A DNA stretch of 38,162 bases, from NCBI GenBank assembly GCA_021846265.1, contig JAJZCF010000001.1:1-38162 (forward strand). Reading direction: 5' to 3'. The position numbers were made by a program, and so were the translations under genes. The DNA comes from Actinomycetes bacterium (GTDB lineage: Bacteria > Actinomycetota > Acidimicrobiia > Acidimicrobiales > Acidimicrobiaceae). The notes under the pieces are model-generated. The model was not told the origin of the DNA, did not search any database, and saw only the letters and a program-made list of their open reading frames with translations. Every line of letters begins with the position of its first letter. Position 1 is the first letter of the stretch. Below are positions 27,718 to 38,162 of this stretch, piece by piece.

Positions 27718-29838
27718 ATGTCACAACAGGAATTCCCTCAGACACCGCCGGGCGGCGATGCCAAGGCCGACGCGACAGAGTCGCGTCCTGCCCAGTCTCA
27801 AGGTCAGCCCAGATCTAACTCCAGACGGCGACCACCGACGAGGCGGCCGACTAGATCGAAAGCGCAGGAGGAGTCTAGCGAGCCGTCCGAAGGTCTAAAA
27901 GTTATTCCAGAGGTACCCGTTGAGGAGCGGACAAAGTCGGCTACGTTCGAGCTTCCACCTCCGCTTAAGGCCTACACCCAGGATGCCAAGGGACGACAAG
28001 GCGAACCTAAAAGGCCTATGCCCAGAAGTGTTCCTCCGAAGGTTGAGCCATCTAAGGAGACGGAGTCTTCTGCAAAGCCTTCCCAAGGAGACGTAACTCC
28101 TAGTCAAGGCAGTCCAAATCCACAGAAATCGTTCGCGAGACCTTCGATGACCCCTAAAGCGAGCGATACTCCGGTGGGAGGTTCCGCTGGGGCCGAAACC
28201 CGAGAGCCACCTCAGGCTGCGAAGTCGTCTGGTTATCTGTCTCGCTTAAAGACCCCGAAGATCCCGTTACGCCCGAAGGTGGGGGATGTCATCCCGGTGG
28301 AGGAGGTAGAGAAGCTCCGCCAGCTCCACCAGCACGACATCGCCGAGAAGCCCAAAGTCGCCTCGGAGCCGGCTAAACCGGCGCAGCCTTCGCAAAGGCG
28401 GAAAAAGCGTTACGGTCGCTCTAAGAATGAGCGTGACAAGCTCCTAGCTCAGGGTCCGGTCGTCTACAGCGTCCCTGACCAGCTGGCGGATGCAATTGAA
28501 TTCGGCTCGCAGTCTGACCGCAGGGCTAACCAGCGGGTTGGTCGTCAGCGTAATGGCCGGCCAGTCGGCCGGTATCTTATGTGTGTTCAGCTCCGCGACG
28601 ACGTCACCCAAATCGCGATTCTCGAGGGCCGAACTCTCATCGAGCACTACGTGGCCCGAGAGTCAGACAACCAGTACAGCATCGACGGGAATATTTACCT
28701 TGGTCGTGTAACTAACGTCCTACCTGGGATGGAAGCCGCCTTTGTCGATATTGGGACCTCCAAGAACGCCGTTTTATACCGGGGTGATGTCAGATTCGAG
28801 CGCGACGATATCGAAGTTGGCGATCGTAATGTAAGGATCGAACAGCTCCTTAGGCCGAGGCAGACCGTGATCTGCCAGGTGACGAAGAACCCAATCGGGT
28901 CCAAGGGAGCCCGCCTTACCCAAGAGGTATCGTTGCCGGGACGTTTCGTGGTGCTAATACCCAACTCCAACAGTTACGGGATTTCGAAGAGACTACCAGA
29001 CGACGAACGGAAACGCCTTCGCAAGATTCTCGACGACGTCAAGCCCGAGGGTTTTGGCGTTATCGTTCGCACAGCGGCGGAAGGTTCTTCGCCAGACGAG
29101 CTCCGGCGCGACGTGGCGAGGCTGAAGGAGATCTGGGACAAGATAGAGACCAGGGCTCGTTTGGCACATGCCCCGACCCTCCTCTACCGAGAGCCGCAGG
29201 TTGCGCTTAGGGTCGTCAGGGAAGAGTTCAACCGCAACTACCGAGGAATCGTAATTGACGATTTCGAGCTCTATGAAGAGGTCGTAAGCTACGTGTCTGC
29301 GATCTCTCCTGAGTTGGCTGACAGGGTGGAGTACTATGACAACTCCACGACGCAGATCCCGGTATTTGAGTCCTATCATGTTCACGAACAGCTTCATAAG
29401 GCTTTAGAGAGAAAAGTCTGGCTTCCCTCGGGCGGATCTATCGTTATCGACCGGGCGGAAGCCCTGACGGTTATCGACGTAAATACGGGTAAGAACGTGG
29501 GAACCGTCTCTTTGGAAGAGACTATTCATAGGAATAACCTTGAAGCGGTCGAAGAGATTGCGCGGCAACTGCGCCTCCGTGACATCGGCGGGATTATAGT
29601 GATCGACTTCATCGATATGTTGATCAAAGAAAATCGTGAAGACGTGATGCGCGCTTTTAGGGCCGCCTTGGCTAGGGATAAGACCAAGACTCACGTATAT
29701 GACATGAGCCAGCTGGGGCTGGTAGAAATGACCCGTCAGCGGGTTTCAGAAGGATTGGTTGAAGCTTTTTCGGAAAACTGCCCAAACTGTGGCGGTAGAG
29801 GAATCATCTTTGATCAGGTATTGCTCAGAGACGTATAG
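27718..29838 (+). CDS. Rne/Rng family ribonuclease with N-terminal disordered extension
   Basis: S1-like YLGRVTNVLPGMEAAFVDIG, RNase E/G catalytic segment ALTVIDVNTGKNVG..IVIDFIDM, CPNCGGRG; start set at ATG 27718. Confidence 0.95.
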   Translation: MSQQEFPQTPPGGDAKADATESRPAQSQGQPRSNSRRRPPTRRPTRSKAQEESSEPSEGLKVIPEVPVEERTKSATFELPPPLKAYTQDAKGRQGEPKRPMPRSVPPKVEPSKETESSAKPSQGDVTPSQGSPNPQKSFARPSMTPKASDTPVGGSAGAETREPPQAAKSSGYLSRLKTPKIPLRPKVGDVIPVEEVEKLRQLHQHDIAEKPKVASEPAKPAQPSQRRKKRYGRSKNERDKLLAQGPVVYSVPDQLADAIEFGSQSDRRANQRVGRQRNGRPVGRYLMCVQLRDDVTQIAILEGRTLIEHYVARESDNQYSIDGNIYLGRVTNVLPGMEAAFVDIGTSKNAVLYRGDVRFERDDIEVGDRNVRIEQLLRPRQTVICQVTKNPIGSKGARLTQEVSLPGRFVVLIPNSNSYGISKRLPDDERKRLRKILDDVKPEGFGVIVRTAAEGSSPDELRRDVARLKEIWDKIETRARLAHAPTLLYREPQVALRVVREEFNRNYRGIVIDDFELYEEVVSYVSAISPELADRVEYYDNSTTQIPVFESYHVHEQLHKALERKVWLPSGGSIVIDRAEALTVIDVNTGKNVGTVSLEETIHRNNLEAVEEIARQLRLRDIGGIIVIDFIDMLIKENREDVMRAFRAALARDKTKTHVYDMSQLGLVEMTRQRVSEGLVEAFSENCPNCGGRGIIFDQVLLRDV

Positions 29839-29850
29839 GATGGTTGGGCT

Positions 29851-30159
29851 ATGTACGCAATCATAAGTACCGGTGGAAAACAAGAGCGAGTCGAAGAAGG
29901 CTCGGTAGTGGCGGTGGAGCTTTTGGGCACCTCCGATGGTGCCGAGGTTAATTTCACTCCCGTCTTGGTAGTTGATGGAGATCGCGTGCTGTCAAAACCA
30001 GCAGACTTGGCCGGAACTTCGGTCACTGCGGTGGTCGTAGGCGAAGCTAAAGGACCGAAAATTATCGGTTTCAAGTACAAGTCTAAGGCCAACCAGCGCA
30101 AGCGTTGGGGACACAGACAGCATTATTCGGTGATCAAAGTCACCTCCATTTCCGCGTAA
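29851..30159 (+). CDS. rplU: 50S ribosomal protein L21
   Basis: [17 protein letters not shown]...[16 protein letters not shown]. Confidence 0.97.
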   Translation: MYAIISTGGKQERVEEGSVVAVELLGTSDGAEVNFTPVLVVDGDRVLSKPADLAGTSVTAVVVGEAKGPKIIGFKYKSKANQRKRWGHRQHYSVIKVTSISA

Positions 30160-30172
30160 GTTAGAGTTTTTT

Positions 30173-30192
30173 CGGGTTGTACCCGTATTTTT
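30173..30192 (+). terminator. weak hairpin/attenuator between rplU and rpmA
   Basis: CGGGT-TGT-ACCCG followed by TATTTTTA; only 5-bp stem. Confidence 0.35.
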
Positions 30193-30202
30193 AGGGAGTG
30201 AG

Positions 30203-30463
30203 ATGTCTAAGACGAAGGGCGGAGGTTCCACTAGGAACGGCCGCGATTCAAATGCTCAGAGATTAGGCGTCAAGGTTTTTGATGGGACCGAGGTAAGGGC
30301 CGGAGCGATCATCGTTCGCCAGAGGGGAACAAAGTTCCACCCTGGCATTAATGTGGGTCGTGGTGGGGACGATACTTTGTTCGCAACCGCGCCGGGGAAG
30401 GTCAAGTTTGGATCCCGCAGGGGTCGCAAGCTTGTCGACATCGTTTCCGATTCGCAGGCCTGA
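30203..30463 (+). CDS. rpmA: 50S ribosomal protein L27
   Basis: [47 protein letters not shown]. Confidence 0.97.
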   Translation: MSKTKGGGSTRNGRDSNAQRLGVKVFDGTEVRAGAIIVRQRGTKFHPGINVGRGGDDTLFATAPGKVKFGSRRGRKLVDIVSDSQA

Positions 30464-30489
30464 CTAGGGGTCTTTGGTGTCCCCAGTAG

Positions 30490-31820
<1,331 letters not shown>

Positions 31821-31821
<1 letters not shown>

Positions 31822-32918
31822 TGAAGGTCGTGGTCAAGCTCGGGTCGTCTTCTGTGACCAATGAGCATGGCGGTACTAGCCTCGGGCTGTTGGACCGAGT
31901 GGCCGGAGAGATTTCCGAGTTGAGCTCTCTCGGAAACCAGTTCGTGCTAGTGACTTCCGGGGCCATTGCCGCCGGGCTATTTGAGCTTGGTTTTGGCTCG
32001 AATCGGCCGAACGACGTCGCTGTATTGCAGGCGGCGTCTGCCGTTGGGCAGGGTCGACTTATCGAAGCTTACCGAATGCTTTTTGCTCAGCGGAGTCTGA
32101 AAGTTGGTCAGGTCCTTTTGGACCCTGGGGACTTCTCGGATAGAAGGCAATACCTGCGGGCGAGGCAGACGATTTCGGAGCTTTGGAACTTAGGCGCAAT
32201 TCCGGTGGTCAATGAGAACGATGCCATCGCTGTTGATGAGATCCGATTTGGTGACAATGACCGACTAGCGGCTTTGACGGCAAATCTCGTCGGAGCCGAC
32301 CTTTTGATCCTCCTCACTGATCAGGCGGGCGTCTATACCGGTGATCCAAGGAGGGACGAGGAAGCTTCGCTGATCGAGGTGATATCTGAGATAGACCACC
32401 GAGTGGCCGACTACGGCGGAGGAGCCGGGACGACACGGGGGACTGGCGGGATGAGTTCCAAGCTTCAGGCCGCAAAGATGGCGTCATTTTCAGGTGTTAC
32501 AACGGTGATCGCCGCCGCAGAGAGGCGTTCAGTAATAATCGACGCAGTGAAAAAGTCGCCGGCCGGTGTCGGAACTTTGATTAAGGCTCGGGACGCTCAC
32601 TTACCCGCAAGGAAGCTCTGGATAGCCTTCGCAACAGTTTCGGAGGGGGTAGTTGTCGTAGATGAGGGAGCGAGAAGAGCATTAGAGCTCAATTCGAAAT
32701 CTCTTCTGCCGGCGGGTATTCGATCCGTGGAAGGCGACTTCTTTTCTGGTGCAGCAGCTTCGATCGCCGATGAGAGCGGCGAGGTTTTCGCCAAGGGGAT
32801 AGTGAAGCGGGATTCCACTTCCATTAGAGAGATTATGGGTCGCAAAAGTTCAGAGCTAGGCGATGACGGATCCAGCGAGGTTGTCCATCGTGATGACCTG
32901 GTGCTACTGCGGGCCTGA
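31821..32918 (+). CDS. proB: glutamate 5-kinase
   Basis: VVKLGSSSVT, PVVNENDAIAVDEIRFGDNDRLAA, C-terminal PUA domain. Confidence 0.96.
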
Positions 32919-32954
32919 GTAACTTTAGAGCCGTAAAGACTATAGGCTCTTTGG

Positions 32955-34208
32955 ATGGATCAAATTTCAAATCCCGCCCTTTTAGAGCAGGCGGAGAGGG
33001 CTAAGAGAGCCTCCAGAGTACTCTTCTCTTCGACCGCAGCGGTAAGAAATGACGCCCTGGGGTACATCTCAGAGTCGATCTTGAACTCTAAAGAGTCGAT
33101 ACTCGAGGCCAACGTCAAAGACCTCGAAGCTGCCTCCGCAGCGAAAATGCCTCCAACCCAGATGGATCGGCTCCGCCTCGACTCAAAGCGAATCGACTCG
33201 ATGGCCCTTGGAGTCAGGGACGTGCAGAAGCTCCCCGAGATTGTGGGAAACGTACAAGATGGCTGGGTACGACCGAATGGACTCAGGGTAAAAAGGGTGA
33301 GAGTCCCGCTCGGACTAGTGGGCATCATCTACGAGAATCGTCCAAATGTGACCTCCGATGCAGCGGCCCTGTGTCTGAAAAGCGCCAATGCCACAATGCT
33401 CCGAGGTTCTTCCTCGGCCTACCATTCCAACTTAGCGATCTGCGATCTGATCGCTGATTCGCTTGAAAAGGCCGGATTACCCCGTGATGCGGTGAGCCTC
33501 GTGAAAGATACAAGGAGGGAATCCGCAATCGACTTCATGCGCCTAGAGGGTTTCATTGACTGCCTGATCCCAAGGGGCGGCAAGTCTTTGATCAGGGCGA
33601 TCAAAGAGAATGCTACGGTTCCTTATATTGTCGACGGTGACGGCAATTGCCATATCTACGTTGATCAGCACGCCGATTTAAAGATGGCGAGTTCGATTGT
33701 GGTCAACGCAAAATGTCAAAGACCCGGCGTATGCAATGCCGCCGAGTCGCTAATCGTCCACACAAAGGTGGCGGAACAGTTTCTTTCTATGCTTCGGTTG
33801 GATCTCGTGGGAGTGGAGGTGAGGGGGGACGAGCGCACGCTCGAATACTACCCGGGATCGGTGTTAGCCACCGAAGAGGATTATGCGACTGAATTCTTGG
33901 ATCTCATCCTCTCCGTCAAGGTGGTCGACTCGATCGAAGAGGCGACTGCACACATTCAAAGGTACGGTAGCGGCCACTCCGAAGCGATAGTGACTTCCGA
34001 CATCTCTAGCGCAAACTTCTTTGTCGCAAACGTTGATTCGGCGGCAGTTCTGGTAAATGCGTCTACGAGGTTCGTCGATGGCGGAGAAGTCGGTTTCGGA
34101 GCGGAGATCGGCATCTCGACTCAGAAGCTCCATGCGAGGGGTCCAATGGGATTAGAGGCGTTGACGACCCTTCGATTTGTAATTGAGGGAGAGGGGCAGG
34201 TCAGATAG
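32955..34208 (+). CDS. proA: glutamate-5-semialdehyde dehydrogenase
   Basis: VPLGLVGIIYENRPNVTSDAAALCLKS; RPGVCNAAESLIVH catalytic Cys. Confidence 0.97.
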   Translation: MDQISNPALLEQAERAKRASRVLFSSTAAVRNDALGYISESILNSKESILEANVKDLEAASAAKMPPTQMDRLRLDSKRIDSMALGVRDVQKLPEIVGNVQDGWVRPNGLRVKRVRVPLGLVGIIYENRPNVTSDAAALCLKSANATMLRGSSSAYHSNLAICDLIADSLEKAGLPRDAVSLVKDTRRESAIDFMRLEGFIDCLIPRGGKSLIRAIKENATVPYIVDGDGNCHIYVDQHADLKMASSIVVNAKCQRPGVCNAAESLIVHTKVAEQFLSMLRLDLVGVEVRGDERTLEYYPGSVLATEEDYATEFLDLILSVKVVDSIEEATAHIQRYGSGHSEAIVTSDISSANFFVANVDSAAVLVNASTRFVDGGEVGFGAEIGISTQKLHARGPMGLEALTTLRFVIEGEGQVR

Positions 34209-35122
34209 TGATTAGAAACGACTGGAGGGACCACGAGAGGCTTCAGGGCATCGAAGTGGTAGCCGATTCACTGCGAACGGTAGGGTACCTTCCCTCCCGA
34301 CAGATTGCTACGACTGTATACCTCGCGGCTCGCCTCGCCAAACCTATTCTGGTTGAAGGTCCCGCTGGCACGGGCAAGACTGAACTTGCCAAGGCAGTAG
34401 CTAGCTTTGCCCAGGCTGAACTGATCCGACTCCAGTGCTACGAGGGACTAGACGAATCGAAAGCCCTCTACGAGTGGAACTACCGAAAGCAGCTCTTGCG
34501 AATTCAAGCCGACGGTGCGGCCGTTGAGGGACTAGAACAAAAAGGCGGTTGGTCCAAGGTCGGCCAGGACATCTTCGACGAGGAGTTCCTTCTGGAACGT
34601 CCACTTTTGCATGCCATTCGATCCCGGGAATCCTCGGTGCTTCTCGTCGACGAAGTGGATCGGATGGAGGTTGAGACCGAGGCCCTCCTCCTCGAGATAC
34701 TTTCGGATTTTCAAGTTAGCGTCCCCGAGCTAGGCACCATAGTGGCCGAGAGCCTGCCGCTGGTCTTTTTGACCTCGAATGGTACGCGGGATCTATCTGA
34801 GGCGTTGAAGAGACGGTGCCTCTTTTTATATATCGATTATCCAACGCAGGAGCGAGAGCTGGAGATCCTCTCCGCCAAGGTCCCGGGGTTGAACTCAAAG
34901 CTGGCGAAGCAGATCGTGGGATTTGTAGCCGGCCTTCGGAGCCTCGATCTCAAGAAGTCTCCATCGATATCAGAGAGCCTCGATTGGACTAGAGCCTTGC
35001 TGGAGATGGGAATTGTAACCCTCGAGGACTCATCTGTTCCAGACACCCTGCACCTTTTGCTAAAGTACAGGACCGACGTAGAGGCGGGGATCAAGGAACT
35101 GACCTCTTCGGATCGCGGCTAG
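34208..35122 (+). CDS. MoxR-family AAA+ ATPase
   Basis: VEGPAGTGKTELAKAVA Walker A, LLVDEVDRMEVETEALLLEILSDFQVSVPELG, FLTSNGTRDLSEALKRRCLFLYIDYP. Confidence 0.95.
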   Translation: MIRNDWRDHERLQGIEVVADSLRTVGYLPSRQIATTVYLAARLAKPILVEGPAGTGKTELAKAVASFAQAELIRLQCYEGLDESKALYEWNYRKQLLRIQADGAAVEGLEQKGGWSKVGQDIFDEEFLLERPLLHAIRSRESSVLLVDEVDRMEVETEALLLEILSDFQVSVPELGTIVAESLPLVFLTSNGTRDLSEALKRRCLFLYIDYPTQERELEILSAKVPGLNSKLAKQIVGFVAGLRSLDLKKSPSISESLDWTRALLEMGIVTLEDSSVPDTLHLLLKYRTDVEAGIKELTSSDRG

Positions 35123-35128
35123 AGCTCC

Positions 35129-36496
35129 ATGCTCGAACTTCTTGTCGGCTTTGCCACTGCACTTCGGGCGTCGGGAATCTCATGTTCTCAGTCGGAGCTG
35201 ATTGACGCTTCGCAGATTTTGGGTGAAATAGATTTCTTGAATCGAGACGAGTTGAGGGACTCCCTAAGGAGCGCGATGGTAAAGGACCCATTGCACATCG
35301 AAGCATTTGACCGTCTTTTTGACGTATTTTTCAGCCTAAGGAGCTTCGACTCAGCGGAGTCAGAGGACGATCCCGGAAACCCTAAAGAGGGGGATTACCA
35401 GGACGACATCGATCTTACGGATTTTTTGGCCAAAGCCCTCCTGCAAAACGATCGTGATAAGTTGTCCCGCTACGTCCGCCAGGCGGTAAGTAGATTTGGG
35501 GGAATAGAAAAGGGAAGGGCGGTAAGCGGGCTTTACTACGCCTATCGAACCCTGCGCCAGATCGATCTGGATCGGCTCTTGGCGCTACTGGAGGGAGCAC
35601 TTGACCTTGAGTCTGGGTCGGACTTTGATAGGAAGCTTCACAAGTTAGATGCAAAAAGACTGATCGATTTGCTCAAGGCCCAGGTGACCAAGGAGGTGAC
35701 CGAGCTACTCGTCGAGGATCGTGGACCCGTTGCCGTAGCAAAGACTTTGGCGGTTACTTTGCCAGAGGATATCGAGATCGTCAGGGCCTCTCGGGAAGAG
35801 TTAGCTCGTATGCAAAGAACTGTCGAACCGCTGGCTAGAAAGCTCGCTGCGAGGCTCGCACAGAAGCACAGAAGTCAGAATAGGGGCCAAGTCGACATGA
35901 GAAAGACTATGAGGGCGTCTCTTAGCTACGGTGGAACTCCTGTCGAACTTGTTACCAAACCTCCTAGGCCACATAAACCAGAGATATTTTTGGTCACCGA
36001 CGTATCTGGGTCGGTAGCCAGCTTCTCAAGGTTTACGATGCAGTTGGTTTTCGCAATGAGCTCGCAATTCTCCAAGGTTCGTTCCTTCGCTTTTATCGAT
36101 GAGGTTGACGAGGTCACGAGTTACTTCAACTCAGCCAGCGATATCAACGAAGCAATGAGATTGGTCAACACCCAAGCGAAGGTTGTCTGGCTGGACGGAC
36201 ACTCAGATTACGGCAGGTGCCTGGAAAGCTTTTGGGAAAGATACCATTCGGACCTGACTAGAAGGTCGAGCGTTATTATCTGTGGAGACGCAAGAAATAA
36301 CTACCATTCGGCCAAGCCAGAAGTTCTAAAACTTATCAAAGGGGCGTCCAAGCACCTGTACTGGCTGAATCCAGAACCCCATGCCTACTGGAACAGCGGC
36401 GACTCGGTCATTTCTAGCTATGCACAGTACTGCGACGGGGTATATGAAGTCAGGTCTCTTCGCCACCTCGAGCGGTTCATCACCGAAGCTATTTGA
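35129..36496 (+). CDS. VWA domain-containing CoxE-like protein
   Basis: MIDAS motif LVTDVSGSVASFSRF, helical N-terminal CoxE-like region, adjacent to MoxR ATPase. Confidence 0.9.
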   Translation: MLELLVGFATALRASGISCSQSELIDASQILGEIDFLNRDELRDSLRSAMVKDPLHIEAFDRLFDVFFSLRSFDSAESEDDPGNPKEGDYQDDIDLTDFLAKALLQNDRDKLSRYVRQAVSRFGGIEKGRAVSGLYYAYRTLRQIDLDRLLALLEGALDLESGSDFDRKLHKLDAKRLIDLLKAQVTKEVTELLVEDRGPVAVAKTLAVTLPEDIEIVRASREELARMQRTVEPLARKLAARLAQKHRSQNRGQVDMRKTMRASLSYGGTPVELVTKPPRPHKPEIFLVTDVSGSVASFSRFTMQLVFAMSSQFSKVRSFAFIDEVDEVTSYFNSASDINEAMRLVNTQAKVVWLDGHSDYGRCLESFWERYHSDLTRRSSVIICGDARNNYHSAKPEVLKLIKGASKHLYWLNPEPHAYWNSGDSVISSYAQYCDGVYEVRSLRHLERFITEAI

Positions 36497-36508
36497 TCGG
36501 GGCCGCCG

Positions 36509-37102
36509 ATGCTCGTAGTGATAAGACATGGTTCTGGACTCTCTAGCGAGCTGGGGGTAGTAGGCGGTCATCGTGGCTGCCGTGGTCTCAGCCAGAAGGG
36601 CAGACTAGAGGCTTTGGCACAGGCCGCGAAGCTAAAGGCCATGGGGGTCAAACTCGAAATCTTAGGTCAGAGCATGATTTTGCGTTCCCAAGAGACGGCG
36701 GAGATTATTGCCCCATACATCTCAGCAAAACTTATTGCACCCTCGTGCGGTATCTGCGAACTGCACCCTGGACCCTACGATGGCCAACCGGTCGGTTCGC
36801 TTCCGGAGTCCGTTGATCCCTATTCCAACCCCGATGTCCCATACCTGCCCGGAGCGGAAAGGGTCTCGGACCTCAACAAGAGGGTGAAAAGCTACCTCTC
36901 CAACCTTGCCGACTACGCAGTGGAACACGGGGTGGGGATCGTAACACACCTCGGTGTGATTAGATCGATCGCCGAAATGACCGTTGGAGTAGACCCGGAC
37001 GAAATCGTAAGGATGACTTCCCCAGCGAGTGCATGGATCTTTGGTTCCTCAAAGCTCAAAGGAGAGGGACCTCGCTTTCAGCTCCTAGGTGCTAGCAGGT
37101 GA
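36509..37102 (+). CDS. histidine phosphatase (phosphoglycerate mutase-like) family protein
   Basis: LVVIRHGSGLS RHG motif, LRSQETAEIIAPY, VTHLGVIRSIAE. Confidence 0.88.
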   Translation: MLVVIRHGSGLSSELGVVGGHRGCRGLSQKGRLEALAQAAKLKAMGVKLEILGQSMILRSQETAEIIAPYISAKLIAPSCGICELHPGPYDGQPVGSLPESVDPYSNPDVPYLPGAERVSDLNKRVKSYLSNLADYAVEHGVGIVTHLGVIRSIAEMTVGVDPDEIVRMTSPASAWIFGSSKLKGEGPRFQLLGASR

Positions 37103-38162
37103 GGTCGGTATCGTAGGTATGGCCATTGATCGTTGCCGATCCGGTTTGTACCAATACCACCTGGCCTCCGCCGAAGGAGTTAGAGGCTGAACAAGCGGTG
37201 GACGGATCCACCCCGGGCAGAGCCACCCATATTTGGGTATTCGCCGGCAGAATCGCCCCGCCGGTGATCTGTCCCCACTGTCTAGGAGTAGAGTAGACAC
37301 CTACGGCGACTCCGACGGACTTGAAGAAGTTGATCGCACCGAGTATGTCCTGATAGTCCTGGGCCTGAGCCGCAGGAGCGAGCAGGTTCGGACCCTGAGT
37401 TGTCGCTGCCCACTGCCCGCTAGTCTCCACATCGAGCCACCAGTTTGGTGAGGAGACATTCGAAGTCTGAGCGTACTGATAGGAGTACTGAGCCTGCTTG
37501 AATCCGAAGTTGTAAGCCTGGCAATTTAGGTCCGTAGCTGCGCAATTGCCCGCGGGCCCCGTCATAAATGACGGCGATCCGAAATTCGTAGGACTGTTGG
37601 TGCCGTCTGATGGCCAGTTGATAAATGCGTATAGCGATAGATTTTGACCCGCCCACTGTGCCTCTTGTGCCAGGCAAGGATTTTGGTAGCTGAAGCTCCA
37701 ACCAGTGGCCTCTACTATCGCCAGCGGAGCAGTAGGCGGAAGGGCCGAACATTGGAAGTTAGAGACGTCATAACCGGTAGCCCCGGGGGAATATGCAGTC
37801 GGAATGTTGACCGCAGCTATCCCGACGACAGGGGCCGAAACTGGGGTCCCGGCGGCTGAACCGTAGTAGGTCGCATCACCGAAGGAGAAGATTCCACCGT
37901 CGGAAGCCACCAGCCAGTAACCTAATCCGTCCTGTGAAGCAGCCATACCGACGATCGGCTTGTTCAGTGTCATCGCGCCGGTCGAGCCGTAGTACGCAGC
38001 GTCACCGAAGGAGAAGATTCCACCGTCGGAAGCGACTAACCAATAGCCCCTACCATCTGGAGTCGAGGCCATCCCGACGATCGGCTTGTTCAGTGTCATC
38101 GCGCCGGTCGAGCCGTAGTACGCAGCGTCACCGAAGGAGAAGATTCCACCGTCGGAAGCGAC
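37092..38162 (-). CDS. secreted repeat protein with C-terminal GH25/DUF1906-like TIM-barrel domain (5' end outside window)
   Basis: Repeats PIVGMASTPDGRGYWLVASDGGIFSFGDAAYYGSTGAMTLNK then GYDVSNFQC...WWLDVETSGQW; reading frame open to window end. Confidence 0.8.
   Translation of the reverse strand, partial: VASDGGIFSFGDAAYYGSTGAMTLNKPIVGMASTPDGRGYWLVASDGGIFSFGDAAYYGSTGAMTLNKPIVGMAASQDGLGYWLVASDGGIFSFGDATYYGSAAGTPVSAPVVGIAAVNIPTAYSPGATGYDVSNFQCSALPPTAPLAIVEATGWSFSYQNPCLAQEAQWAGQNLSLYAFINWPSDGTNSPTNFGSPSFMTGPAGNCAATDLNCQAYNFGFKQAQYSYQYAQTSNVSSPNWWLDVETSGQWAATTQGPNLLAPAAQAQDYQDILGAINFFKSVGVAVGVYSTPRQWGQITGGAILPANTQIWVALPGVDPSTACSASNSFGGGQVVLVQTGSATINGHTYDTDLTC
37881..38162 (-). repeat. tandem 126-bp coding repeat (42 aa), at least two full periods visible
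   Basis: GAAGGAGAAGATTCCACCGTCGGAAGC recurs at 37881, 38007 and 38133, spacing exactly 126. Confidence 0.95.

Noticed and set aside
27432-27818. 128-aa ORF upstream of rne
   Set aside because: C-terminal part is an out-of-frame reading of rne; only the first roughly 25 aa look TM-like

Overview
Acidimicrobiia-like actinobacterial chromosome segment (lineage is an inference from gene content and the secreted GYWLVASDGGIFSFGDA repeats). The right two thirds is a dense, mostly + strand housekeeping array: tig-clpP-clpX-folC-ndk-mreB-mreC-mreD-mrdA, then rne/rng-rplU-rpmA-obg-proB-proA-MoxR-VWA(CoxE-like)-histidine phosphatase, ending in a truncated repeat-bearing secreted GH25/DUF1906-like protein. 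The left third is mixed: M20 peptidase, MoaD-like protein plus membrane protein, tRNA-Lys followed by a decayed mobile-element island (frameshifted integrase, IS3 fragment, MazEF, resolvase fragment), an orphan GAF histidine kinase, a GalT-like protein, SDR, DsbA-like protein, Nudix, PAP2, a PD-(D/E)XK nuclease, an alpha/beta hydrolase, DedA, tRNA-Pro, tRNA-Gly and a CsoR/CstR-like repressor facing a rhodanese. The items most worth a second look are (1) a roughly 330-nt structured non-coding segment at about 11091-11430 that resembles the 5' domain I of a group II intron without the rest of the element, (2) a CsoR-family repressor whose metal-binding His is Gln, paired with a rhodanese and shared operator-like sites, which suggests persulfide sensing, (3) sub-threshold small ORFs missed by the ORF track, including a 59-codon ORF abutting tig, and (4) several strong inverted repeats in leaders. 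I see no CRISPR array and no clearly new multi-gene system. All calls are from reading the sequence; no searches were run.
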